Shown here piece by piece: positions 25,007 to 32,713 of a stretch of 52,973 nucleotides of DNA. Where the stretch lies: assembly GCA_002773355.1 (NCBI GenBank), contig PFBL01000021.1, positions 6,734-59,706 on the forward strand. The letters run 5' to 3'. The position numbers and the translations under genes are program-made. The stretch is from Candidatus Kaiserbacteria bacterium CG10_big_fil_rev_8_21_14_0_10_56_12. Lineage in GTDB: Bacteria; Patescibacteriota; Minisyncoccia; Phycocordibacterales; Phycocordibacteraceae. The notes beneath the pieces are model-generated. The model had not been told where the DNA came from. It did not search any database and saw only the letters and a list, made by a program, of their open reading frames with translations. How positions within the stretch are numbered: the first letter of the stretch is position 1; each line of letters opens with the position of its first letter.

Positions 25007-26212
25007 ATGGCAGCAGCAGAATTCAATCGTGCAAAGCCGCACATGAACGTCGGCACCATCGGTCACGTTGACCACGGCAAGACGACGCTCACCGCAGGCA
25101 TTCTTCATGTGCTCTCGATGCTCTCTGGCGATGGATATAGTGCCCGCGTCGAGAACGTAGACAAAATTGACAGTGCTCCTGAGGAGAAGTCGCGCGGTAT
25201 TACCATCGCGCTCCACCACTCGGAGTATGAGACCCCTAATCGTCACTACGCGCACATCGATGCGCCGGGGCACGCAGACTACATTAAGAACATGATCACG
25301 GGTGCCGCTCAGATGGACGGCGCCGTACTCGTGGTTGCCGCAACTGACGGCGTGATGCCGCAGACGCGCGAGCACATCCTGCTTGCAAAGCAGGTGGGTC
25401 TCAAAAAGCTGATCATCTTCTTGAACAAGGTAGACATGGTCGCTGAACAGGACCTCATCGACCTCGTCGAAGAGGAGATTCGTGAACTTCTCACTGCACA
25501 GGGGTATGACGGCGCAAATACGCCGATTATTCGAGGTTCTGGCTTGAAAGCGCTCGATGCTAAGGATGTATCAGACGAGTGGGCACAAAAGGTTAAGGAG
25601 CTCGTCGACACGATGGACACGTACTTCGACATGCCCGAGCGCGATGTCGCGAAGCCGTTCCTCATGCCGATCGAGGACATCTTCTCTATTGAAGGCCGCG
25701 GCACCGTGGTGACTGGCCGCATCGAGCGCGGTGTGGTGAAGGTGGGCGAGGAAGTTGAGATTGTCGGCATCAAGCCTACGACCAAGACGACCGTTACGGG
25801 TATCGAAATGTTTAACAAGCAGCTCCAGGAAGGACAGGCTGGTGACAACGCAGGCATCCTGCTTCGTGGTACCAAGAAAGATGACGTACATCGTGGTCAA
25901 GTGCTCGCAAAGAGTGATTCTGTCACGCCGCATACCGACTTTGACGCAGAGGTCTACATCCTGAGCAAAGAGGAAGGGGGTCGACACACGCCGTTCTTCA
26001 CTGGTTACAAGCCGCAGTTCTACATCCGAACCACGGACGTGACCGGAGAGGTGACGCTTCCAGAGGGGAAGGAGATGGTTATGCCGGGAGACACCGTAAC
26101 CTTCACGGTGAAGCTCACAGCGCCGGTGGCGCTCGAGGCTGAGCAACGCTTCGCTATCCGCGAGGGTGGCAAGACCGTGGGGGCTGGCGTGGTCACCAAG
26201 ATCACGGCCTAA
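25007..26212 (+). CDS. tuf: Elongation factor Tu
   Basis: Delivers aminoacyl-tRNA to the ribosome. The 401-aa protein has G1 [10 protein letters not shown]3 [12 protein letters not shown]4 NKVD and a conserved C-terminal barrel ([25 protein letters not shown]). Switch I is unusual: [14 protein letters not shown] replaces the near-universal RGITINTxHVEYET; the Mg-contacting Thr is kept, but the next residues, which approach the aminoacyl end, differ. The Cys of DCPGHAD is Ala. Upstream is a strong leadered promoter, and rpsJ follows after 6 nt. Confidence 0.97.
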   Translation: MAAAEFNRAKPHMNVGTIGHVDHGKTTLTAGILHVLSMLSGDGYSARVENVDKIDSAPEEKSRGITIALHHSEYETPNRHYAHIDAPGHADYIKNMITGAAQMDGAVLVVAATDGVMPQTREHILLAKQVGLKKLIIFLNKVDMVAEQDLIDLVEEEIRELLTAQGYDGANTPIIRGSGLKALDAKDVSDEWAQKVKELVDTMDTYFDMPERDVAKPFLMPIEDIFSIEGRGTVVTGRIERGVVKVGEEVEIVGIKPTTKTTVTGIEMFNKQLQEGQAGDNAGILLRGTKKDDVHRGQVLAKSDSVTPHTDFDAEVYILSKEEGGRHTPFFTGYKPQFYIRTTDVTGEVTLPEGKEMVMPGDTVTFTVKLTAPVALEAEQRFAIREGGKTVGAGVVTKITA

Positions 26213-26218
26213 GTGTTC

Positions 26219-26620
26219 ATGGCTACCGAGACGAAAAAAGAAAAGAGTGCGTCTGCCGGGAAACCAGCGGCGACAAAGCGCGCGAAAAAGTCGGCGACGT
26301 CGGCGGCACCGACAGAGCATAAGCTCCGTATTCGTGTCCGCGCGTATGAGCATAAGATTCTTGACCTCTCGGTAAAGCAGATTATGGAAACCGCCGCTCG
26401 TTTTGACGCGACGATTGTCGGCCCCGTGCCGCTCCCGATCGAGGTCAAGCGCTGGACCGTCAACCGCTCCAGCTTCGTGCATAAGGATGCACGCGAGCAG
26501 TTCGAGATGCGCATTCACAAGCGTCTCATCGACATCATGAACCCGTCGCCGAAGGTGATCGAGGCCCTCACGAACCTCAATCTCCCAAGCGGTGTCACGA
26601 TTGACGTAAAAATGGTTTAA
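26219..26620 (+). CDS. rpsJ: Small ribosomal subunit protein uS10
   Basis: A 30S head protein (and NusE in antitermination). Residues from about 38 match the family (KLRIRVRAYEHKILDLSV, GPVPLPIEVKRWTVNRSSFVHKDAREQFEMRIHKRLIDI). Before it lies an extra Lys/Ala/Ser-rich N-terminal extension of about 30 residues, so 133 aa compared with about 102. The ATG at 26219 follows the tuf stop directly. A strong bidirectional hairpin then separates it from rplC. Confidence 0.96.
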   Translation: MATETKKEKSASAGKPAATKRAKKSATSAAPTEHKLRIRVRAYEHKILDLSVKQIMETAARFDATIVGPVPLPIEVKRWTVNRSSFVHKDAREQFEMRIHKRLIDIMNPSPKVIEALTNLNLPSGVTIDVKMV

Positions 26621-26670
26621 GGTGCGCCAAGACACCTGCCATGCGTAGCTTTAGCGAAGCAGGGGCCAAG

Positions 26671-26709
26671 AACACAAAACCGCCCATCCCGGGGCGGTTT
26701 TGTGTTTGA
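26671..26709. terminator. Bidirectional terminator after rpsJ
   Basis: A perfect 15-bp stem (aacacaaaaccgccc, 26671-26685, with 26692-26706) with a 6-nt loop and U-rich 3' arm. It ends the tuf-rpsJ message and isolates the pyrF-pyrE unit. Confidence 0.8.
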
Positions 26710-26727
26710 GGGCGCAATTTGCTGCTG

Positions 26728-26761
26728 TTGACCCGGACAATCAGTAGGAAATATCTCCTAC
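26728..26761 (+). promoter_or_regulatory. pyrF promoter region with overlapping palindrome
   Basis: TTGACC (26728-26733) with a weak TATCTC 18 nt downstream. A perfect inverted repeat GTAGGA-N6-TCCTAC (26744-26761) covers the -10 and is placed like an operator. Confidence 0.4.
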
Positions 26762-26793
26762 CGATTTAGACGTTCGTCACAGGAGCGAGAGTT

Positions 26794-27528
26794 ATGGGAA
26801 ATACGATAGAGGAGCCGAAGAAAATCATCGTTGCCGCAGACAACCTCACACACAAAGAGTGTCTGGAACTGACTACTAAGATCGGGCACAGAGTGCACGC
26901 AATCAAGGTGCACGAGGTGGTCGACCGGCATGGGCCGACTGTGGTCGGCGAGATCCGCAAGGCGGGGGCCTGGCGCGTCTTTGACGACGCGAAGCTCCAT
27001 GACATCCCGAAGACGGTGGAATTGCGCGCCAAGGCGATCGCCGAGCCGGGTGCCTCAATCATTGCCGTACACGCTTCGGGCGAGGTCGACATGATGATGG
27101 CGGCCGTGCGGGGTGTTCGGAACGTGAGTGACGCCGAGATCTTCGCGATCACGGTCCTTACCTCCTTGGACGAAGAACGGGCGCACCTGACTTTCGGCCA
27201 GCCCGCCAAGGCAGCCGCACTCTACCTTGCGCGCCTCGCCAAGCTGGCGGGCGTTCACGGGGTCGTGTGTTCTCCGAAGGAAGTCGGAATGCTCGCGAAG
27301 CGCCCTGAGCTCAGAGGCCTCAAGTTCGCCACGCCGGGCGTCCGTTCGTTGGGGCAAGACGCGGGTGATCAGAAACGTTTCGATACCCCGGCGGCAGCCG
27401 TCAAGGCCGGCGCGACGTACCTCGTTGTCGGTCGGCAACTCACCGAAGCTCACGACCCGGTCTTCGCTCTCGATCAGATTGAGGCGGAGATCGCCGAGGC
27501 TCTCAACGACATGGCCGCCAGCAAGTAA
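26794..27528 (+). CDS. pyrF: Orotidine 5'-phosphate decarboxylase
   Basis: Converts OMP to UMP, the last step of UMP synthesis. The 244-aa TIM barrel shows IIVAADN at strand 1, the catalytic tetrad FDDAKLHDIPKTV near residue 70, TPGVRSLGQDAGDQKR as the phosphate loop, and YLVVGRQLTEAHDPVF near the C terminus. AGGAG (26781-26785) lies 8 nt before the ATG, a real Shine-Dalgarno that ribosomal genes around it lack. Its TAA overlaps the pyrE-like ATG (TAATG), implying coupled translation. The pair splits the S10 operon between rpsJ and rplC. Confidence 0.93.
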   Translation: MGNTIEEPKKIIVAADNLTHKECLELTTKIGHRVHAIKVHEVVDRHGPTVVGEIRKAGAWRVFDDAKLHDIPKTVELRAKAIAEPGASIIAVHASGEVDMMMAAVRGVRNVSDAEIFAITVLTSLDEERAHLTFGQPAKAAALYLARLAKLAGVHGVVCSPKEVGMLAKRPELRGLKFATPGVRSLGQDAGDQKRFDTPAAAVKAGATYLVVGRQLTEAHDPVFALDQIEAEIAEALNDMAASK

Positions 27529-28292
27529 TGAGGATTACCGAGATGCAAGCATCGAGACTGATACCACTGCTGCCTGTTGGGGAAGCGCCACTCGATCTCC
27601 TCGGGCGCTGTGGTGGCTTCTACGCCTGTCCGCGGTCCAATGGACAACGCACGGGCCCATTGGTCGGCTATGCCGGCCGCTATGAAAGCGAAGACGGCTC
27701 GTCCATGCAGTACGTCGGCGAGGTCTATGCGAACTTCGCCGCTGCAGAGCCGTACCCGCATGTCATGTGGTACGTCGCCGAACTCATGTGGAGAATGTAT
27801 TCAGGATTTTTCCACGGACAGGATGTCCATGTCTTCTGCGGAGCACCGATCGGCGGCTACAGCTTCTCGGACGTTCTGGCCCGAGTATGCGACCGCAAGG
27901 TCGTCAAGGCGGAGAAGAAGGTGGTCGCTCTGGCGACCGGAACGAGCCGAGAGCGCGCAGATCTCGTTTTCGGGCGGCACAGGGTCGACCCTGGCGAGGG
28001 GGTGGTGATCGTCGAGGATGTTTGTAACAACTTCTCTACCACCGAGAAGCTGATCCGGCTCATCCAGGAGTGCGGTGCCACCGTTGTGAGGATCGCCTGC
28101 CTGCTCAACCGGTCACTCTACGTCGAGGGTGCGTACTTCTCCGAAACTCTCGGGCGACGCGTGCCCGTACTCGCTCTGGTACGACGTCGGATCGAGGAGT
28201 ACCGTCAGGACGATCTGTTCGTCTACGACGATGCCGCCGCGGGCAACGTTGTCTGGAAGCCTAAGGACGAGTGGGAAAAGCTCCCTCGTTAG
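27528..28292 (+). CDS. pyrE: Orotate phosphoribosyltransferase-like protein
   Basis: Probably makes OMP from orotate and PRPP, feeding the coupled pyrF. The PRPP-binding motif appears as GVVIVEDVCNNFSTT near residue 163, with the acidic pair kept, but Asn-Asn-Phe stands where most type I PRTases have Thr-x-Gly. The hood region (GPLVGYAGRYES) and a Lys-rich KVVKAEKKVVAL segment agree with an OPRT-like fold. Length 254 aa is longer than E. coli PyrE (about 213). A different PRTase specificity is possible; the pairing with pyrF is the main argument for orotate. Confidence 0.65.
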   Translation: MRITEMQASRLIPLLPVGEAPLDLLGRCGGFYACPRSNGQRTGPLVGYAGRYESEDGSSMQYVGEVYANFAAAEPYPHVMWYVAELMWRMYSGFFHGQDVHVFCGAPIGGYSFSDVLARVCDRKVVKAEKKVVALATGTSRERADLVFGRHRVDPGEGVVIVEDVCNNFSTTEKLIRLIQECGATVVRIACLLNRSLYVEGAYFSETLGRRVPVLALVRRRIEEYRQDDLFVYDDAAAGNVVWKPKDEWEKLPR

Positions 28293-28316
28293 TCCTGAGA
28301 TTCTTCCGCCAACAAA

Positions 28317-28347
28317 GGGACCGGCACGCAGGAGGCGTGCCGGTCCC
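28317..28347 (+). terminator. Strong terminator of the pyrF-pyrE unit
   Basis: A perfect 13-bp stem (gggaccggcacgc with 28335-28347) and loop AGGAG, followed by agatttgtt. Stem length and loop resemble the terminator of the 129-aa gene at 3195. Confidence 0.8.
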
Positions 28348-28359
28348 AGATTTGTTAAT

Positions 28360-28388
28360 TTGCATAATTTTGAGGATCCGTGTACAGT
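28360..28388 (+). promoter_or_regulatory. rplC (S10 operon) promoter
   Basis: TTGCAT (28360-28365), a 17-nt spacer and TACAGT (28383-28388). It restarts transcription of the S10 operon after the pyrF-pyrE insertion. Confidence 0.65.
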
Positions 28389-28428
28389 ATCCGGGTCGCT
28401 ATGTCCCGAGCGTGAGTGAGGGACCTCC

Positions 28429-28471
28429 AGCAAATCGCACGACGCGATTGCTGTCGTGCGATTTGCTTTTA
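28429..28471 (+). promoter_or_regulatory. rplC leader hairpin, terminator-like
   Basis: A perfect 15-bp stem (agcaaatcgcacgac, 28429-28443, with 28453-28467), a 9-nt loop and a short U-run, lying 8-11 nt before the rplC ATG. It could be an attenuator or an autoregulatory r-protein site, as L4 controls the S10 leader in E. coli. Confidence 0.55.
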
Positions 28472-28478
28472 CATAACA

Positions 28479-29105
28479 ATGAAATTCATCCTCGCCACAA
28501 AAGTTGGAATGACCCGTATCTACGGGGAGGACGGCCGTGCACACGCAGGGACGGTTCTTGCTGCAGATTCGGTGATCGTGACGCAGGTTAAGACGGCAAA
28601 GGGTAAGGATGGCTATGCCGCGTTGCAGGTAGGGAGCGGCACGCGCAAGACCAAAAATATTTCAAAGGCGGTCTTGGGCCACACGAAAGGGAAGGCATAC
28701 AAAACCATTCGTGAATTTAAGGCCATTGAGCCGGTGGAAGTAGGGAGCACTATTGATGTAGGGACGTTCGCGGTAGGCGATATGGTGCGCGTCTCGGGCC
28801 TAACCAAAGGGAAGGGCTTCGCGGGTGTCGTGAAGCGGCACGGCTTTCACGGAGGGCCGCGCACACACGGCCAAAAGCACTCTGAGCGTGAGGCCGGATC
28901 GATCGGCGGCGGCGGTGGCCGCGCGGGTGGTCGGGTGGCCAAGGGTATCCGTATGGCCGGTCGTATGGGTGGTGAGCGCGTTACGGTCATGAACCTCAAG
29001 GTCCTGGTGGTCGATCCGGCTACTGGCGAGATGGTCGTATCGGGGGCAGTACCGGGACGTCGCGGGACGTTGCTCGAGGTGGTAACAATGCAAAAGAACG
29101 GCTAA
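28479..29105 (+). CDS. rplC: Large ribosomal subunit protein uL3
   Basis: Binds near the peptidyl-transferase centre. The 208-aa product has the start LATKVGMTRIY, RVSGLTKGKGFAGVVKRHGFHGGP, and MAGRMGGERVTVMNLKVL. The ATG at 28479 lies just after the leader hairpin; longer frames upstream would run through that hairpin and are rejected. First gene of the S10 operon after the inserted unit. Confidence 0.97.
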   Translation: MKFILATKVGMTRIYGEDGRAHAGTVLAADSVIVTQVKTAKGKDGYAALQVGSGTRKTKNISKAVLGHTKGKAYKTIREFKAIEPVEVGSTIDVGTFAVGDMVRVSGLTKGKGFAGVVKRHGFHGGPRTHGQKHSEREAGSIGGGGGRAGGRVAKGIRMAGRMGGERVTVMNLKVLVVDPATGEMVVSGAVPGRRGTLLEVVTMQKNG

Positions 29106-29115
29106 CTTGATTGTC

Positions 29116-29859
29116 ATGGCAACAACAACCACAACTCAGAAGACCCCCACGACGCCAGCACCAAAGGCGGAGAAGAAGGCAGTGGCCGCACGAGAGCTGA
29201 CCGTCTACGCGATGGATGGTAAGAAAGTGTCGACTATCGCACTCCCGCCCGAGATCTTCGGGGCTCCGTGGCGCGCCGACTTGGTGCACCAGGTCACGAC
29301 CGGTATGCAGGCAAATGCGCGTCAGAACCGCGCACACACCAAGGATCGAGCTGAGGTCTCAGGTGGCGGCAAGAAGCCGTGGAGGCAGAAGGGGACCGGC
29401 CAGGCGCGCCACGGCTCAAGTCGGTCACCTATCTGGCGACACGGCGGGGTAACCTTCGGTCCGCGCAACGAACGTGACTACAGCGAGAAGATTAATCGCA
29501 AAATGCGCGCCGGAGCGCTCGCTTCGGTGCTCTCGCGTAAGGCAAAAGACGGTGAGATCATCTTGGTCGACAAGTTTCACTTCGCCGCCCCGAAAACGGC
29601 TGAGGCGAAGGGTTCACTCGTGGCTCTTGCTAAAGAGGCTAGTGTCGCCAAGCTCGTAACCAAGCGCAAGAACGCCGCACTTCTTGCAACGGCTGCGTAT
29701 GACGCAAACACGCTTAAGAGCTTCAAAAACCTTTCCAGCATAGCTACTGAGGAGGTGCGCAACTTGAACCCGGTCGATCTGCTCTCGCACACCTACCTCA
29801 TCATCGAGAATCCGGAGGTGGCCTTTAAGACCCTCATTGCCCGAGTAAAGAACGTATAA
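29116..29859 (+). CDS. rplD: Large ribosomal subunit protein uL4
   Basis: Lines the exit tunnel and in many bacteria autoregulates the S10 operon. From about residue 29 it is family-like (LTVYAMDGKKVSTIALP, ARQNRAHTKDRAEVSGGGKKPWRQKGTGQARHG split across blocks). The first 28 residues are a Thr/Pro/Lys low-complexity extension, giving 247 aa compared with about 205. The ATG at 29116 lies 10 nt past rplC. Confidence 0.96.
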   Translation: MATTTTTQKTPTTPAPKAEKKAVAARELTVYAMDGKKVSTIALPPEIFGAPWRADLVHQVTTGMQANARQNRAHTKDRAEVSGGGKKPWRQKGTGQARHGSSRSPIWRHGGVTFGPRNERDYSEKINRKMRAGALASVLSRKAKDGEIILVDKFHFAAPKTAEAKGSLVALAKEASVAKLVTKRKNAALLATAAYDANTLKSFKNLSSIATEEVRNLNPVDLLSHTYLIIENPEVAFKTLIARVKNV

Positions 29860-29863
29860 CGGT

Positions 29864-30220
29864 ATGGCTATTTTTGACACAAAAAAGGAAAAGAAGACGG
29901 CGAAGGCCCGCCACGCACGCGCCTCTAAGCGCGGCACCAAGGCGGCGCACGACATTGTCCGCGCGCCGTGGTTTTCCGAGAAGGCACTCATTGCCACAGA
30001 AAAGGGCGTGTATACGTTTGCGGTACCACCGCGCGCCACGAAGGCAGACATTGCGGGCGCCATCAAGCAGGTATATAACGTCGAACCGCGACTCGTACGT
30101 GTTGTCAACCTGCCTGCGAAGCGTAAGCCTATGCGCACCAAGCACGGGATGGGCACGCGCGCCGCGCGCACCAAGGCCTACGTGTATCTCAACGAGGGCG
30201 ATACCATCACCTTTGCATAA
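29864..30220 (+). CDS. rplW: Large ribosomal subunit protein uL23
   Basis: A tunnel-exit protein that docks trigger factor and SRP. The core begins at APWFSEKALIATEKGVYTFAV near residue 35; KRKPMRTKHGMGTRAARTKAYVYL follows. An N-terminal basic extension of about 25-30 residues (KKEKKTAKARHARASKRG) is unusual and brings it to 118 aa. It starts 4 nt after rplD. Confidence 0.95.
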   Translation: MAIFDTKKEKKTAKARHARASKRGTKAAHDIVRAPWFSEKALIATEKGVYTFAVPPRATKADIAGAIKQVYNVEPRLVRVVNLPAKRKPMRTKHGMGTRAARTKAYVYLNEGDTITFA

Positions 30221-30225
30221 ACTGT

Positions 30226-31074
30226 ATGAAAACCTACAAACCGACAACCAAAAGCCGCCGCCACATGAGTACGCTCCCGTACCGAGAGTTGCTCTCGGGC
30301 GACACGCCGCACAAACCCTTGCTTAAGCAGAAGAGCGGGCAGGGAGGCCGAAACAATGCCGGTCGCGTGACCACGCGCCACCATGGTGGTGGCCACAAGA
30401 AGCGTCTTCGTGCGGTGGACTTCAAGTATGATAAGAAAAATATCCCAGCCAAGATCGAGACCGTCGAGTACGACCCCTTCCGTAGCGCTTTTATCGGGCT
30501 CGCGCTCTACGCCGATGGCGAACGACGATATGTGATACTACCGAAGACGGTTAATGCCGGATCGAAGTTTATTGTCGCCGAAGACGCACCGCTCCTCGCG
30601 GGTAATCGCCTCCCGCTCGGCTCCATACCGGTAGGCACCTTCGTATATAACATCGAGCTCTCTGCTGGCGCCGGTGCATCCTTGGTACGCTCTGCGGGGA
30701 ACTACGCGGAGGTGGTGGCGCATGACGCGGGGTATGCGCAGATCAAGCTCCCTTCAAGCGAGATACGTAAGATTTCTGATCTCGCGTGGGCATCAGTGGG
30801 TGCTGTTGGCAACGAGGAGTATAACCTGGTCGTACTTGGCAAGGCAGGACGCTCTCGCTGGCGAGGCATTCGTCCGACGGTGCGCGGTACGGCTATGAAC
30901 CCCGTTGATCACCCACACGGCGGCGGTGAGGGTCGCCAGGGTCGTGGTTTGAAGCGTGCCAAGAGCAAATGGGGCAAGCCGACAGGCAAGGGCCAAAAGA
31001 CGCGTACGCCCAAGAAATATTCAAATGTCTTTATCGTGTCGCGACGCAAGGTTGGAAAGAAACGGAAGGGGTAA
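30226..31074 (+). CDS. rplB: Large ribosomal subunit protein uL2
   Basis: Essential for subunit association and peptidyl transfer. The 282-aa protein has GRNNAGRVTTRHHGGGHKKRLR-type start blocks, the RSAGNYAEVVAHDAGYAQIKLPS segment, and the functional VRGTAMNPVDHPHGGGEGR loop with the conserved His. It is the last gene before a strong hairpin and an oppositely oriented gene. Confidence 0.97.
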   Translation: MKTYKPTTKSRRHMSTLPYRELLSGDTPHKPLLKQKSGQGGRNNAGRVTTRHHGGGHKKRLRAVDFKYDKKNIPAKIETVEYDPFRSAFIGLALYADGERRYVILPKTVNAGSKFIVAEDAPLLAGNRLPLGSIPVGTFVYNIELSAGAGASLVRSAGNYAEVVAHDAGYAQIKLPSSEIRKISDLAWASVGAVGNEEYNLVVLGKAGRSRWRGIRPTVRGTAMNPVDHPHGGGEGRQGRGLKRAKSKWGKPTGKGQKTRTPKKYSNVFIVSRRKVGKKRKG

Positions 31075-31077
31075 TCA

Positions 31078-31124
31078 CCAATAACAAAGGCCCGGCACCC
31101 AAGGTGTCGGGCCTTTGTTATTGG
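31078..31124. terminator. Shared bidirectional terminator of rplB and the convergent gene
   Basis: Two 22-nt arms (31078-31099 and 31103-31124) pair with a single G-T wobble around a 3-nt CAA loop. It overlaps the stop codon of the minus-strand gene at 31118. Confidence 0.85.
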
Positions 31125-31888
31125 TATGTCGGCTTCAACAGCGTACGGAGCTCGCTCACGGGTATTGCCAGCGTCTGAGAACCCGCACTGTATGGCGCGA
31201 CTGCATAAGGTGGGAAAAGAAGGACCAGGGAGGTACCGTCGAGGAAAAAGTTCTCGAAGTTTGCTTCGATGGGTGCAGTGCCCATGTCAACCATTGACGT
31301 ATCATACGAGTCATTCCCAAGAATATCTGGTAGACGAGCGCTACTTAGACGTGAGAGTGTGCCAAGATAATCGGCGTGCGCCACAAAGAGATCCTCGAGG
31401 CCAAGAGCCGCGCCGCTTTTTAGGTCGTAGGTAAACGTATGAAAGGTAGAATTGCCGTGCGCGCCGAGTGTGTCAACGTATAGGTTAAAAATATACGATA
31501 CAGTCGGTGTTGACGAAGCACTGAAGTAACTAATTCGTAAGGTTTCCTTGCGGCCCTGATCGAATCCCATCAGATGAATATCTTCAGGGGTGAGATGGTC
31601 AAAGTTGCCTTCCTGCTTAAATTCCGCAACGGCCTCGTCGACATACGAGCGCATCTGCGTAATCGCGGCTCGATCAGCCTCTCTACCCACGCTGTCAGCC
31701 AGGGGCGTGACGGTGGGGTACGAGGCGTCTATGTCGTAGTAGGTCGCGTGGTCGACCACAGAGCCCGTGGGGGCTGACTCGAGTGGGACTCGTACTGCAT
31801 AGGGGCGCAGAAGTATGGCGGCGAGGACAGCAACCACCACCAGGAGACCGACAACAAGCAAAAAAGTCCCCTTTCGTCCTATCGGCAT
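31118..31888 (-). CDS. Membrane-anchored DUF3298/RsiV-like protein
   Basis: Envelope protein of unknown role. A short basic N terminus precedes one helix (GTFLLVVGLLVVVAVLAAILL, residues about 7-27), then an extracytoplasmic domain. The segment FHTFTYDLKSGAALGLEDLF and the later FFLDGTSLVLLFPPYAVAPYSAGSQTLAIP match the DUF3298 pattern found in RsiV-like and PdaC-like proteins. The start at 31888 is set by TATACT ending 7 nt upstream on the minus strand. It lies antisense inside the S10 operon and divergent from rpsS. Confidence 0.72.
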   Translation of the reverse strand: MPIGRKGTFLLVVGLLVVVAVLAAILLRPYAVRVPLESAPTGSVVDHATYYDIDASYPTVTPLADSVGREADRAAITQMRSYVDEAVAEFKQEGNFDHLTPEDIHLMGFDQGRKETLRISYFSASSTPTVSYIFNLYVDTLGAHGNSTFHTFTYDLKSGAALGLEDLFVAHADYLGTLSRLSSARLPDILGNDSYDTSMVDMGTAPIEANFENFFLDGTSLVLLFPPYAVAPYSAGSQTLAIPVSELRTLLKPTYQ

Positions 31889-31985
31889 ATGCCTCAGTAT
31901 ACCAGACGCAGTGTTTGTTGACGATTCCACGCACTTCCTGTATCTTTCAACTATCCCTTAGCTCGTCGGATTGGCTTGCGCCTTG

Positions 31986-32011
31986 CGCCTGCCTGCCGGT
32001 AGGCAGGGGCT
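31986..32011. repeat. REP-like palindrome upstream of rpsS
   Basis: The sequence gcctgcctgccggtaggcag (31987-32006) and its flanks form a compact GC palindrome centred on ccgg. Similar CCTGCC...GGCAGG palindromes are frequent in intergenic DNA of Parcubacteria (general knowledge). It lies in the rpsS leader about 20 nt before the ATG. Confidence 0.5.
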
Positions 32012-32026
32012 TTTCATTGCTTACTA

Positions 32027-32368
32027 ATGGCACGCTCACTTAAAAAAGGCCCCTTCATAGACGCAAAGCTCTTGAAGAAGGTCAAACTACTAAAACCATC
32101 TACAGCTGGGGTTGTTAAGACGTGGGCGCGCCGGAGCCAGATTAGCCCCGAGATGATTGGTTTTACTTTTGGAGTCCATAACGGGAAAACACACGTAGAG
32201 GTGTTGGTTTCTGAGGAAATGGTCGGACACCGCCTGGGTGAGTTCTCACCCACAAAGAAGTTTGTGCGTCACGGCGGCAAGATGCAGAAGGAGCTCGAGG
32301 CGAAGAAACAACAGGCAGAGATTGATGCCGCGAAGGCCGCCAAGGCAGCCCCCGCACCCAAGAAATAA
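32027..32368 (+). CDS. rpsS: Small ribosomal subunit protein uS19
   Basis: Contacts tRNA and the 50S through the head of the small subunit. [19 protein letters not shown] at the start and [21 protein letters not shown] near residue 65 are diagnostic. A C-terminal tail of about 25 residues ([19 protein letters not shown]) is extra, giving 113 aa instead of about 92. It starts the second segment of the S10 operon and has no Shine-Dalgarno. Confidence 0.96.
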   Translation: MARSLKKGPFIDAKLLKKVKLLKPSTAGVVKTWARRSQISPEMIGFTFGVHNGKTHVEVLVSEEMVGHRLGEFSPTKKFVRHGGKMQKELEAKKQQAEIDAAKAAKAAPAPKK

Positions 32369-32371
32369 TCT

Positions 32372-32707
32372 ATGGCAACCGCAATCCTAAAAAGTCACAA
32401 CCAACCGCCGCGCAAGATGCGCTTGGTGACCGAGTTGGTCAAAGGTAAAAAGGTGCCAGAGGCGCTTGCCGCGCTACAGTTTCTACCGAAGCGCGGTGCA
32501 GAGCCTGTCGCGAAGCTTATCAAAAGTGCCGCGGCGAATGCCAAACACAAAGGTGAATCTATCGACGATCTTACCGTCGAGAACATCATCGTCGAGAGCG
32601 CAGAGATATTGAAGCGCTACATGCCTCGTGCCTTCGGGCGCGCATCGATGATTCGACACCGCAAGAGCCGCGTCAAGGTGATCGTGTCGTCGACGAAATC
32701 CAAATAA
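32372..32707 (+). CDS. rplV: Large ribosomal subunit protein uL22
   Basis: A tunnel-lining protein, 111 aa, with SHNQPPRKMRLVTELVKGKKVPEAL-type start, AKLIKSAAANAKHK, and the tunnel beta-hairpin in the segment around YMPRAFGRASMIRHRKSRVKV. Its ATG follows rpsS by 3 nt. Confidence 0.96.
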   Translation: MATAILKSHNQPPRKMRLVTELVKGKKVPEALAALQFLPKRGAEPVAKLIKSAAANAKHKGESIDDLTVENIIVESAEILKRYMPRAFGRASMIRHRKSRVKVIVSSTKSK

Positions 32708-32713
32708 TCTTTT

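Noticed and set aside
25571-26635. Long minus-strand open frame across tuf and rpsJ
   Set aside because: It is antisense to two highly conserved genes, its product is His/Arg-rich low-quality sequence and no promoter is seen; a shadow of high-GC codons.
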